Shown here piece by piece: positions 37,186 to 44,997 of a DNA stretch of 64,000 bases (positions are counted from its first letter, which is position 1; every line of letters starts with the position of its first letter). A program made the translations under genes and the position numbers. The notes under the pieces are model-generated. The model was not told where the DNA came from, ran no database searches, and was given only the letters and a program-made list of their open reading frames with translations. This stretch comes from Cetobacterium sp. 8H (GTDB lineage Bacteria > Fusobacteriota > Fusobacteriia > Fusobacteriales > Fusobacteriaceae): assembly GCF_014250675.1 (NCBI RefSeq), contig NZ_JACHTG010000004.1, forward strand, positions 558,001-622,000, written 5' to 3'.

Positions 37186-39611
37186 ATATCAGTAAAAACA
37201 AATTTAAAGAGGACTATATTAAAAGACTTACTTTTACATTTGCCCAAAACCCCGATGATGCAACTTTAATGCATAAATACCTAGCTCTTGGAAAGCTTAT
37301 TAAAGATTATGTCTCAGAGCCTTGGGCTAAAACCAATGATGCCTATGCTAAAAAACAGGTTAAACAGATGTATTATTTTTCTATGGAGTTTTTGCTTGGT
37401 AGACTTTTAAATACCTATCTTTTAAATTTAAATATTAGAGATATAGCTAAAGAAGCCCTTAGAGAACTTGGTATAGACTTAGATGAACTGCTTGAACTTG
37501 AACCTGATCCAGCTCTTGGAAATGGAGGATTAGGTCGTTTGGCAGCATGTTTTATGGACTCTCTTGCCACACTTAACTTTCCAGGACATGGATGTGGAAT
37601 TAGATTTAAGCACGGACTTTTTAATCAAAAGATTGAAAATGGTTATCAAAAAGAGATTTTAAATAACTGGTTAAATGAAGATTTTATTTGGGAGATAAAA
37701 AAACCTGATAAGAGTGTTACCGTTACTTTTGGTGGAAGCATTGAACTTGTTAACTCAATTGATGGTATCACTCCAGTATATCATGGAGCCGATAAAATTT
37801 TAGCTGTTCCATATGATATCCCAATAGTTGGAGCTGACAATGAGACTGTGAATACACTTAGACTTTTCAGTGCAGAACTACCTGAAGAAGACATTGATTT
37901 AAGTGGTCTTCAAAAAGGTGGTTATCAAAAATTTATTGATAAAAAATTCCAAGTGGAATCAATCTCTCAAATTTTGTACCCTGATGACTCTAGTCCTCAA
38001 GGAAAGCTTTTACGTTTAAGACAGGAGTATTTCTTTGTTAGTGCTGGACTTCAAACCATATTAAAAAGATATAAAAAAATGGGGGAACCTATCAATAGAT
38101 TTTCAGATTTTATAGCTATTCATATAAATGATACTCACCCCGCTGTAGCTGTGGCTGAGCTTATGAGACTACTTTTAGATCAAGAAAGACTTGACTGGGA
38201 TACTGCATGGAACATAACTGTACAAACCATGGCTTATACAAATCATACAATTTTAGCTGAAGCTTTAGAAAAATGGCCATATGATATGTTTAGAAAAACT
38301 CTACCTAGAATACTTATGATTGTTGAAGAGATTGATCGTAGATTCTGTGAAGAGATCTCTCGAAAATATTTAGAAAACTACCATAAGATAGATGCTATGA
38401 AAATAATTTTTGATGGCCAAGTTAGAATGGCAAACCTGGCTATTGTTGGTTCTCATTCAGTAAATGGAGTTGCTAAACTTCATACTGAGATCTTAAAAAA
38501 TAGAGAACTCAATGATTTTTATATGTTCTTTCCAGAAAGATTCAATAACAAAACTAACGGAATCACACATAGACGTTGGTTAAAAAATGCTAACCCAGAA
38601 CTTTATAAACTTATCATAGAAAAAGGTGGAATTGAGTGTCTTAAAGATACCAATAAATTTATTGGATTTTTAAAATATGTTAATGATAGTAAAGTTTTAA
38701 AAGCACTTGAAAATATAAAATTAAAGAATAAAGAAAAAGTTGTAGCTTTTGTTAAGAAAAACTATAATCTTGATATCAGTCCATTCTCTATTTTTGATGT
38801 ACAGATAAAAAGACTGCATGCCTACAAAAGACAACTTCTAAACATTTTTCATATCATATATCTTTACAATAAAATTAAGGAAAATCCTGAGTTAGATATT
38901 GTTCCTAGAACTTTTTTCTTTGGTGCTAAGGCTGCGCCGTCCTATTCGCTTGCTAAGAATATAATAAAGCTTATAACCTCTGTTGCAAATGTTATAAATA
39001 ACGATGCTGATATCAGAAATAAGCTTAAAGTTGTTTTTCTTGAAAACTATGGAGTTTCAATTGCTGAGCTGATAATTCCTGCTGGAGATGTGAGTGAACA
39101 GATTTCTACAGCTTCTAAGGAAGCTTCTGGAACAGGAAATATGAAGTTTATGATGAACGGAGCTGTTACTCTTGCCACCTTAGATGGAGCTAATGTCGAA
39201 ATCTTTGATGAGGTTGGAGAAGAAAATATAGTTATCTTTGGTTTAACTTCTGAAGAGGTTATGAAACTTGAAAAAGGTGGTTACAACGCTTGGGATATTG
39301 TCAACTCTAGCCCTGATTTACAAAAGATTATAAAACAACTTTCAGATGGTACTTTTTCTCAAAATCATGAGGAGTTCAAAGAGATTATCGATCATCTTTT
39401 AGCTCATAATGACCCTTACTTTGTTCTTAAAGATTTTGATGCATATGTTGAAGCACAATATAGAATAAACTCTCTCTATGAGGATAAAAAAAGATGGTTA
39501 CAGATGTGTCTTATAAATATTGCTCACTCAGGTAAATTCTCTTCCGATAACAGCATTCGGAAATATGCCCAAAGCATTTGGCATATAAAGGAGATGGCAC
39601 GAAATGGATAA
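37182..39611 (+). CDS. glgP: Glycogen/maltodextrin phosphorylase
   Basis: An 809-residue GT35 phosphorylase. The PLP-lysine motif is EASGTGNMKFMMNGAVTLAT (about 655-675). EPDPALGNGGLGRLAACFMDS and IHINDTHPAVAVAELMRL are diagnostic. It releases glucose-1-phosphate from alpha-1,4-glucan ends, so the operon encodes both synthesis and breakdown. The ATG overlaps the glgA stop (ATGA), and the downstream GH13 gene starts eight bases before this gene's end, so translation is coupled along the whole block. Confidence 0.96.
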   Translation: MNISKNKFKEDYIKRLTFTFAQNPDDATLMHKYLALGKLIKDYVSEPWAKTNDAYAKKQVKQMYYFSMEFLLGRLLNTYLLNLNIRDIAKEALRELGIDLDELLELEPDPALGNGGLGRLAACFMDSLATLNFPGHGCGIRFKHGLFNQKIENGYQKEILNNWLNEDFIWEIKKPDKSVTVTFGGSIELVNSIDGITPVYHGADKILAVPYDIPIVGADNETVNTLRLFSAELPEEDIDLSGLQKGGYQKFIDKKFQVESISQILYPDDSSPQGKLLRLRQEYFFVSAGLQTILKRYKKMGEPINRFSDFIAIHINDTHPAVAVAELMRLLLDQERLDWDTAWNITVQTMAYTNHTILAEALEKWPYDMFRKTLPRILMIVEEIDRRFCEEISRKYLENYHKIDAMKIIFDGQVRMANLAIVGSHSVNGVAKLHTEILKNRELNDFYMFFPERFNNKTNGITHRRWLKNANPELYKLIIEKGGIECLKDTNKFIGFLKYVNDSKVLKALENIKLKNKEKVVAFVKKNYNLDISPFSIFDVQIKRLHAYKRQLLNIFHIIYLYNKIKENPELDIVPRTFFFGAKAAPSYSLAKNIIKLITSVANVINNDADIRNKLKVVFLENYGVSIAELIIPAGDVSEQISTASKEASGTGNMKFMMNGAVTLATLDGANVEIFDEVGEENIVIFGLTSEEVMKLEKGGYNAWDIVNSSPDLQKIIKQLSDGTFSQNHEEFKEIIDHLLAHNDPYFVLKDFDAYVEAQYRINSLYEDKKRWLQMCLINIAHSGKFSSDNSIRKYAQSIWHIKEMARNG

Positions 39612-41544
39612 AATATCTTATAACATTAATGAAGATTCTATTTTTTTTAATTCTCAAGATATAAATTTTAAAAATCCCTTTGGAGCCGTTGCATCCGGAG
39701 AAAGCATCACTTTTAATATCGAGATTGAAACTGTAATCAACTGTTCCCATGTTGTTTTGTTTATAGATGGTAGCAAACACTACCATATCAATTTAGAACC
39801 TGTAGCTACTATCACAAAAGAAAATTTAAAAGAATACACCGTTTGGTCTGGAGTTTTTAAGACTCCTCCTCTAACTCATATTCTTTTTTATTATTTTGAA
39901 ATATTTACAGAAAATAATTTGAATAAAATTTTTTATGGTAACAACACTTTAGCACTTGGTGGAATAGGGCAGATATATAAAGAGAATCCAATCGGTTATC
40001 AGATTACTCTTTTTTATAAAAATAGTAAAACTCCAAATTGGTTTAAAGAAAGCATAGCCTATCAAATTTTTCCAGACAGATTTAACAATGGAAATAAAGA
40101 TGGCAAAGTCAGTAATCCTAAACCCAATTCTTTTTTATATGGGCACTGGTCGGACACTCCAATGTATATAAAAAATAGTAAAAATCATATATCTCGGTGG
40201 GATTTTTTTGGAGGTAATCTAAAAGGAATTTCTGATAAACTAAACTATCTCAAAGAGCTAAATATCAATCTTTTGTATCTCAATCCAATCTTTGAAGCCA
40301 CAAGCAATCATAGATATGATACCGTTAACTATCACAATATCGATCCAGTTTTAGGAACGTATAAAGATTTTACAACTATGATCAAAGAGTGTAAAAAAAG
40401 AGGGATTGAAACTATTTTGGATGGTGTTTTTAATCATACCGGTAAAAACAGTATCTATTTTAAAGATGCTATTAAATCCAAAGATTCTGTTTTTTATCCT
40501 TGGTACCGTTTCAAAAATTATCCCACTGAATATGATTGTTGGTGGGGAATTGACGATCTTCCTTGTGTTAATGAGCTTGAACCAGGATTTTTTAAATATA
40601 TCATAGAAGGCAAAAATAGTGTTGTCAATCACTGGATGAACTCTGGAATCAAAGGGTGGAGACTTGATGTTGCCGATGAACTTCCAAACTATTTTATTGA
40701 AAGTCTTAGGTATCGTTGTAAAGAGATTGACCCCGAATCCGTTATTATAGGTGAGGTTTGGGAAGATGCTAGCAACAAAATTAGTTATGGTCAAAGAAGA
40801 GAGTATTTTAATGGAAGACAACTTGACTCTGTCATGAACTACCCACTTAGAACCTACCTCTTAAACTTTTTTAATGGTTCTATTGATAGTAAAACCTTAT
40901 GTCAGTATATGAACTCTCTTAAGGAAAACTATCCTCGTGAGAACTATTACTCACTTTTTAATCTTTTAAGTAGCCATGACGTCATTAGAATAAAAACTTC
41001 TGTTGAAACACTTGTTCAAGAATACCCTATCGATCACCAATATTTTGAAAAAGCGACCGAAAGAGTTTTAAAATCTATGTCACTCATTCAATTTACACTT
41101 CCTGGTATTCCTGTGATATATTATGGAGATGAGGTTGGTGTTGAAGGAAAAAAAGATCCCGATAACAGAAGAACATATCCTTGGGGAAATGAGGATAAAA
41201 ATCTTTTGAAGTGGTATAAAAAAATATCTATTTTAAGAAGTGAATCTAAAGTTTTAAAAAATGGAGAGGTCAAGTTTTTTAGCCCTCATCCCGATGTTTT
41301 TGGTTATATCAGATACTTTCCAAATGAAAAAGATTTCATTGGAGTTATCACAAATAGAAATCCAAACAAGTCTAAAATTTTTAACATAAATTTAAAGGAA
41401 TTTATTGGACAATTTAGTAATAAGATAGCGACTGACATATATCGTTGGAACGACCCCCTAATCGTTCCAACAGATTCATCTACTAATTTCCCAATAAAAA
41501 TCCCCCCACTAAAGACCCTTTTATTTAGTAGTAAAAAGGTCTAA
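39604..41544 (+). CDS. Cytoplasmic GH13 maltodextrin hydrolase (cyclomaltodextrinase/neopullulanase type)
   Basis: A 646-residue GH13 enzyme without a signal peptide. An N-terminal beta domain of about 130 residues precedes AYQIFPDRFNNGNKDG and a TIM barrel: DGVFNHTG (region I), GWRLDVADELP (nucleophile Asp, II), IIGEVWEDA (acid/base Glu, III) and LLSSHDVIRI (IV). NHRYDTVNYHNIDPVLG and the GH13_20-like N-terminal domain favour neopullulanase/cyclomaltodextrinase over alpha-amylase. Likely role: hydrolysis of the short or branched maltodextrins that phosphorylase leaves. It overlaps glgP by eight bases, is the last gene of the operon and is followed by a strong terminator. Exact specificity not predictable. 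Confidence 0.88.
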   Translation: MDKISYNINEDSIFFNSQDINFKNPFGAVASGESITFNIEIETVINCSHVVLFIDGSKHYHINLEPVATITKENLKEYTVWSGVFKTPPLTHILFYYFEIFTENNLNKIFYGNNTLALGGIGQIYKENPIGYQITLFYKNSKTPNWFKESIAYQIFPDRFNNGNKDGKVSNPKPNSFLYGHWSDTPMYIKNSKNHISRWDFFGGNLKGISDKLNYLKELNINLLYLNPIFEATSNHRYDTVNYHNIDPVLGTYKDFTTMIKECKKRGIETILDGVFNHTGKNSIYFKDAIKSKDSVFYPWYRFKNYPTEYDCWWGIDDLPCVNELEPGFFKYIIEGKNSVVNHWMNSGIKGWRLDVADELPNYFIESLRYRCKEIDPESVIIGEVWEDASNKISYGQRREYFNGRQLDSVMNYPLRTYLLNFFNGSIDSKTLCQYMNSLKENYPRENYYSLFNLLSSHDVIRIKTSVETLVQEYPIDHQYFEKATERVLKSMSLIQFTLPGIPVIYYGDEVGVEGKKDPDNRRTYPWGNEDKNLLKWYKKISILRSESKVLKNGEVKFFSPHPDVFGYIRYFPNEKDFIGVITNRNPNKSKIFNINLKEFIGQFSNKIATDIYRWNDPLIVPTDSSTNFPIKIPPLKTLLFSSKKV

Positions 41545-41547
41545 GAA

Positions 41548-41577
41548 AAAGCTGAGCAATCCCCCCTGCTCAGCTTT
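41548..41577 (+). terminator. Terminator of the glycogen operon
   Basis: AAAGCTGAGCA / TGCTCAGCTTT with an 8-base C-rich loop and a T6 tail, directly after the GH13 stop codon. Confidence 0.9.
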
Positions 41578-41609
41578 TTTCCTAAAAAAATATTTTTATA
41601 AAAAATAGT

Positions 41610-41638
41610 TTGACAAATTTATTTTCATATATTATAAT
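41610..41638 (+). promoter_or_regulatory. Consensus sigma-70 promoter of the leader/ABC transporter unit
   Basis: Perfect TTGACA (41610-41615), 17-base spacer and perfect TATAAT (41633-41638). Transcription should start near 41645, about 40 bases before the leader-peptide ATG and 270 before the permease gene. One of the strongest-looking promoters in the window, which fits control by termination after initiation. Confidence 0.85.
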
Positions 41639-41685
41639 CAATCAAACTTAAAATTAATTAAGAATTTTTTAAAGGAGGTCAGGTC

Positions 41686-41763
41686 ATGTTATTTAGAAAT
41701 GATAGGAATAGGGTACAAAATAATAAAAACTCTATATTCTATTATATTCTTAGTAATAACTGA
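41686..41763 (+). CDS. 25-residue leader peptide
   Basis: ATG to TGA, 25 codons: MLFRNDRNRVQNN followed by KNSIFYYILSNN. AAAGGAGGT lies 6 bases before the ATG, a near-perfect Shine-Dalgarno. Seven of 25 residues are Asn and three of the first nine are Arg (one AGA, two AGG). The peptide ends about 80 bases before an intrinsic terminator and precedes an amino-acid ABC transporter, so ribosome-mediated attenuation is the simplest reading. Its stop codon overlaps another ATG that opens a 9-codon ORF (MLTIHFLYK), which may be chance. Confidence 0.6.
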   Translation: MLFRNDRNRVQNNKNSIFYYILSNN

Positions 41764-41840
41764 TGCTGACCATCCATTTTTTATATAAATAAATCTTTAT
41801 GATTTATTGTGTATGGTTTCATTTACCCTTTTTATTTTTT

Positions 41841-41881
41841 AGAAGGTCTAGGAGTATATGCTTTTAGACCTTCTTTTTTTA
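41841..41881 (+). terminator. Intrinsic terminator (attenuator) upstream of the ABC transporter
   Basis: AGAAGGTCTA / TAGACCTTCT with a 14-base loop, followed by T7-8. It lies 37 bases before the permease ATG and after the leader ORF, so it would stop transcription before the transporter unless it is prevented from forming. Confidence 0.85.
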
Positions 41882-41917
41882 TATAAAAATTTTAATTTCG
41901 AGTAGAGGAGATTTGAT

Positions 41918-42583
41918 ATGGAAAGTTATTTGAGCACATTAAAAACTATTTTTATTGATGGATACAGATACCAATATGTTCTTCAAGGACTAGGTTTTTC
42001 TGTTGGAGTCACTGCTTTTTCTGCAATATTTGGTGTCATTTTTGGAATTTTAATAGCACTCGTTAGACTCTCTAAATTCAAATATTTGGCTATCGTTTAC
42101 ATCGACCTTATCAGAGGAACTCCCGCAGTTGTTCAGCTTCTAATTTTAGCTAACATTATTTTTGCTGGTTTTAGAGATATGCCTATCTTTCTAATAGCTG
42201 GAATAGCTTTTGGAATTAACTCAAGTGCATATGTCGCTGAAATTATAAGAGCTGGTATAGAAGGTTTAGATAAGGGGCAGATGGAAGCTTCTCGTGCTCT
42301 TGGAATGAGCTATCCCGTAGCTATGAAAGAGGTTATTATTCCTCAAGCCATAAGAAAAATTCTACCTACTCTTGTGAGTGAGTTTATAACTCTTTTAAAA
42401 GAGACATCTATTGTTGGATTTATTGGTGGTGTTGACCTTTTAAGATCAGCAAATATAATTACTTCTCAAACCTATAGAGGTGTTGAACCACTTCTTTTAG
42501 TTGGTCTTATATATCTTATTTTAGTTGGAATTTTTACAAAGATTATGCGTGGAGTTGAAAAGGGGTTGAGTTCGAATGATTAA
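41918..42583 (+). CDS. Polar amino-acid ABC transporter permease
   Basis: A 221-residue inner-membrane permease of the HisM/GlnP/ArtQ class with about five TM segments. The ATPase-docking EAA loop reads [20 protein letters not shown] near residue 125, and [13 protein letters not shown] near 66 is typical. Start ATG follows GAGGAGATTTGAT. It overlaps the ATPase gene by eight bases. Expression should depend on read-through of the upstream attenuator. Confidence 0.94.
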   Translation: MESYLSTLKTIFIDGYRYQYVLQGLGFSVGVTAFSAIFGVIFGILIALVRLSKFKYLAIVYIDLIRGTPAVVQLLILANIIFAGFRDMPIFLIAGIAFGINSSAYVAEIIRAGIEGLDKGQMEASRALGMSYPVAMKEVIIPQAIRKILPTLVSEFITLLKETSIVGFIGGVDLLRSANIITSQTYRGVEPLLLVGLIYLILVGIFTKIMRGVEKGLSSND

Positions 42584-43304
42584 AGTGGAAAATCTATTTA
42601 AAAATTTTGGAGAGTTAGAGGTTTTAAAAGGTATCTCAACTCATATCAATAGAGGTGAGGTTGTTGCTGTTATTGGTCCTTCTGGAAGTGGAAAATCAAC
42701 TTTTTTAAGATGCCTAAACAGACTTGAAGAACCGAATCTAGGGCATATCTATATCGATGGAGAGGATATTATGAATCCTAGTACAGATATAAATAAGGTC
42801 AGAGCAAAGGTTGGAATGGTTTTTCAGCACTTCAATCTTTTTCCTCATAAAAATGTTTTAGAGAATTTAACTCTTGCACCAATTAAAGTTAAAGGAGTTA
42901 AAAAAGATATTATTAATGAAAAAGCTCTTGTTGTTCTTGGGAAAGTTGGATTAAAAGATAAGGCTTTAGCATATCCAAATCAACTATCTGGAGGTCAAAA
43001 GCAAAGAATAGCTATCGCTCGTGCTCTTTGTATGGATCCCGATGTCATTTTATTTGATGAGCCCACTTCAGCCTTAGACCCCGAGATGATCCATGAGGTT
43101 CTAGATGTTATGAGAGGACTTGCAGATGAAGGAATGACGATGGTAGTTGTCACTCATGAGATGGGATTTGCTAGAAAAGTTGCAGACAGAGTCCTTTTCA
43201 TGGATCAGGGAACCATTCTTGAAGATGTAACTCCTGATGAGCTATTTGATGGTCCTAACCACACAAGAGCTAAAGAGTTTATAGAAAAAGTTTTAAATCA
43301 TTAA
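42576..43304 (+). CDS. Polar amino-acid ABC transporter ATPase
   Basis: A 242-residue GlnQ-class ATPase. Walker [11 protein letters not shown] (about 33-42), Q-loop [12 protein letters not shown], signature [12 protein letters not shown] (about 137), Walker [13 protein letters not shown] and switch VVTHEMGFA are intact. Its start overlaps the permease gene. A paralogue of the ATPase near 21.1-21.8 kb, but here the gene order is permease-ATPase-binding protein, so the two systems are not a recent duplication of one block. Confidence 0.94.
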   Translation: MIKVENLFKNFGELEVLKGISTHINRGEVVAVIGPSGSGKSTFLRCLNRLEEPNLGHIYIDGEDIMNPSTDINKVRAKVGMVFQHFNLFPHKNVLENLTLAPIKVKGVKKDIINEKALVVLGKVGLKDKALAYPNQLSGGQKQRIAIARALCMDPDVILFDEPTSALDPEMIHEVLDVMRGLADEGMTMVVVTHEMGFARKVADRVLFMDQGTILEDVTPDELFDGPNHTRAKEFIEKVLNH

Positions 43305-43346
43305 AAATATATAATTATAAAAATTAAAAATACAGGAGGTTTTATT

Positions 43347-44066
43347 ATGAAAAAATTTATGAAGAGTTTAGTTTTATTCTTAGCTATGGTTATGAGTGTT
43401 GTTGCATTTGGAAAAGAGAAGCTTTATGTAGGAACTAATGCTGAATTCCCACCTTTTGAGTATCTTGAAAAAGGTGAAGTTGTTGGTTTTGATATCGATC
43501 TTATAAAAGCTATTGGCGAAAAAATTGGAATGGAAGTTGTAATTAAAGATATGTCTTTTGATGGGCTTATTCCTGCTCTTGAAGCTAACAAAGTGGATAT
43601 TGTTATCGCTGGAATGACTGCTAATGAAGAAAGAAAAATGGCTGTAAACTTTTCAACTCCTTACTACACTGCAAACCAAGTTATCATCTTAAATGAGGAT
43701 AACAACGACATAAAATCTTTCGACGATCTTAAAGGTAAACTTGTTGGAGTTATGCTAGGATTTACTGGAGACGTTGTTGTGAGCGAAATGAAAGATGTTA
43801 AAAGTAAAAAGTACAATGCTTCATATGCTGCTGTTATGGAGTTACAGAATAAAAAAATTGATGCCATTGTTTTAGATTCTGAAACAGCTCTTAACTATGT
43901 AAAAAATAACAAGGGAATCAAAATTTTAGAAAGCAAAGGACAACCAGAAGAGTATGCTATCGCAATTTCAAAGAAAAATACTGAACTTTTAGAAAAAATT
44001 AATGCTGCTATTGAAACACTAAAAAAAGATGGAACATATGATGCTCTTTTAAAAAAATATATGTAA
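43347..44066 (+). CDS. Amino-acid ABC transporter substrate-binding protein
   Basis: A 239-residue periplasmic SBP_bac_3 protein. The signal peptide (MKKFMKSLVLFLAMVMSVVA, then FG) should be cleaved before KEKLYVG. Family wording: VGTNAEFPPFEYLEKGEVVG, GFDIDLIKAIGEKIG, and DIVIAGMTANEERKMAVNFS. No lipobox. Start ATG follows ACAGGAGG. The ligand is probably an amino acid; Arg, His or Gln binders are all possible. Forty-two bases separate it from the ATPase gene with no clear terminator. Confidence 0.94.
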   Translation: MKKFMKSLVLFLAMVMSVVAFGKEKLYVGTNAEFPPFEYLEKGEVVGFDIDLIKAIGEKIGMEVVIKDMSFDGLIPALEANKVDIVIAGMTANEERKMAVNFSTPYYTANQVIILNEDNNDIKSFDDLKGKLVGVMLGFTGDVVVSEMKDVKSKKYNASYAAVMELQNKKIDAIVLDSETALNYVKNNKGIKILESKGQPEEYAIAISKKNTELLEKINAAIETLKKDGTYDALLKKYM

Positions 44067-44083
44067 TACAAAATTTAAAAAAC

Positions 44084-44110
44084 GAAGCTGACTTGATTCA
44101 AGTCAGCTTC
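44084..44110. terminator. Bidirectional terminator between the ABC transporter and mscS
   Basis: GAAGCTGACTT / AAGTCAGCTTC with a 5-base loop and T-rich sequence on the exit side for both strands. It ends the rightward transporter unit and the leftward MscS unit that meet here. Confidence 0.8.
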
Positions 44111-44113
44111 ATT

Positions 44114-44980
44114 TTATTTCTTATTCACATCATTAAAGTGAACATCCATCTGTGGAAATGGAATGCTTATATTCTCTTTATCCAGTGCACCTTTTATTGC
44201 ATTCAGTGTCTCTTTATAGACTGTCCAGTAACACTCATTTCTAGCCCAACCTTTCAACGCTATATTTATTGAACTATCAGCATATGAGTCCACATGAGTA
44301 TAAACTGGAGGGTCAGTTAAAACTAAAGGATTCTCTCTTAAAACTTTCTCAAGAGTTGCTCTAGCTAGATCCAAATCTGCGTCATATGATACTCCAACTA
44401 TAAATTTTAATCTTCTTATAGGTGTCTTTGTATAATTGATAACTTTATTTGAAACCACAACCCCATTTGGAACTATTACCAAATCATTATTATGAGTTCT
44501 AATCGTTGTAGAAAATATATCAATATCATGTATATATCCCATTTCAGATGCTATGTTAACTTCATCTCCAACCTTATAAGTTTTAAATATCAACACAATA
44601 ATTCCACCTGCAAAGTTCGAAAGATTATCCTTCAAAGCCAGACCCACACCGATTCCTAATGTTCCAAAGAATGCCAACAAACTACTTTCTTTTACACCTA
44701 GTATCAATAGACAAAGTGTTATCAAAATTGTGTGTAGCCCTATATTTAATACCGATCTTATAAAGCTTCTAAGAGATTCATCTATTACCTGATCATTTGA
44801 AGCCTTCCTAAATATCGGAGTTATTTTTTTTATCGCCTTTAAAACTATATAATATATAGTTATACAAATTGCTAACTTTATAACAAAAAATATAATATCA
44901 ACAGTAAAGTTTACAAATATTTTTTTATTTATTAATTTTTCAAAAACTTCACCTAAAAAGCTTTGTGATTGTGTCTCCAT
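44114..44980 (-). CDS. mscS: Small-conductance mechanosensitive channel, MscS family
   Basis: A 288-residue channel. Three N-terminal TM segments (about 25-47, 70-92 and 97-125) include the pore helix SLLAFFGTLGIGVGLALKDN, which carries the Gly/Ala pattern of MscS TM3, followed by LSNFAGGIIVLIFKTYKVGD. The beta and alpha-beta cytoplasmic domains follow (VNYTKTPIRRLKFIVGVSYD). It opens on membrane tension to release solutes on osmotic downshock. Usual length (E. coli MscS has 286 residues). Start ATG follows GGAGGATTTAAA. The cyclic-di-GMP gene lies 17 bases upstream, so it may be second in a two-gene unit. Confidence 0.92.
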   Translation of the reverse strand: METQSQSFLGEVFEKLINKKIFVNFTVDIIFFVIKLAICITIYYIVLKAIKKITPIFRKASNDQVIDESLRSFIRSVLNIGLHTILITLCLLILGVKESSLLAFFGTLGIGVGLALKDNLSNFAGGIIVLIFKTYKVGDEVNIASEMGYIHDIDIFSTTIRTHNNDLVIVPNGVVVSNKVINYTKTPIRRLKFIVGVSYDADLDLARATLEKVLRENPLVLTDPPVYTHVDSYADSSINIALKGWARNECYWTVYKETLNAIKGALDKENISIPFPQMDVHFNDVNKK

Positions 44981-44997
44981 TTTAAATCCTCCATACT

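Larger units (their letters stand above)
41645..41881 (+). promoter_or_regulatory. Regulatory mRNA leader with alternative stems and attenuator
   Basis: The 373-base gap between the glycogen operon and the permease gene holds, after the promoter: a 25-codon ORF with an excellent ribosome site, an anti-Shine-Dalgarno segment, a hairpin and an intrinsic terminator. The ribosome-site segment AAAGGAGGTCAG (41671-41682) can pair with CTGACCATCCATTT (41766-41779) apart from two single-base bulges. The same ACCATCCA (41769-41776) can instead pair with TGTATGGT (41810-41817) around an inner stem AATAAATC/GATTTATT. The two pairings exclude each other. No T-box, lysine, glycine or SAM riboswitch consensus was recognised. 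Confidence 0.6.

Noticed and set aside
40351-40821. A 156-codon minus-strand frame inside the GH13 gene
   Set aside because: Antisense shadow of a well-conserved catalytic domain; no ribosome site or recognisable domain.
41763-41792. Second 9-codon leader ORF overlapping the stop of the first
   Set aside because: It has no separate ribosome site and is within the length expected by chance; kept only as a remark on the leader.
41645-41881. T-box or lysine/glycine/SAM riboswitch before the ABC transporter
   Set aside because: The conserved T-box AGGGTGGNACCGCG and the other riboswitch cores I know are absent, whereas a well-formed leader ORF is present.
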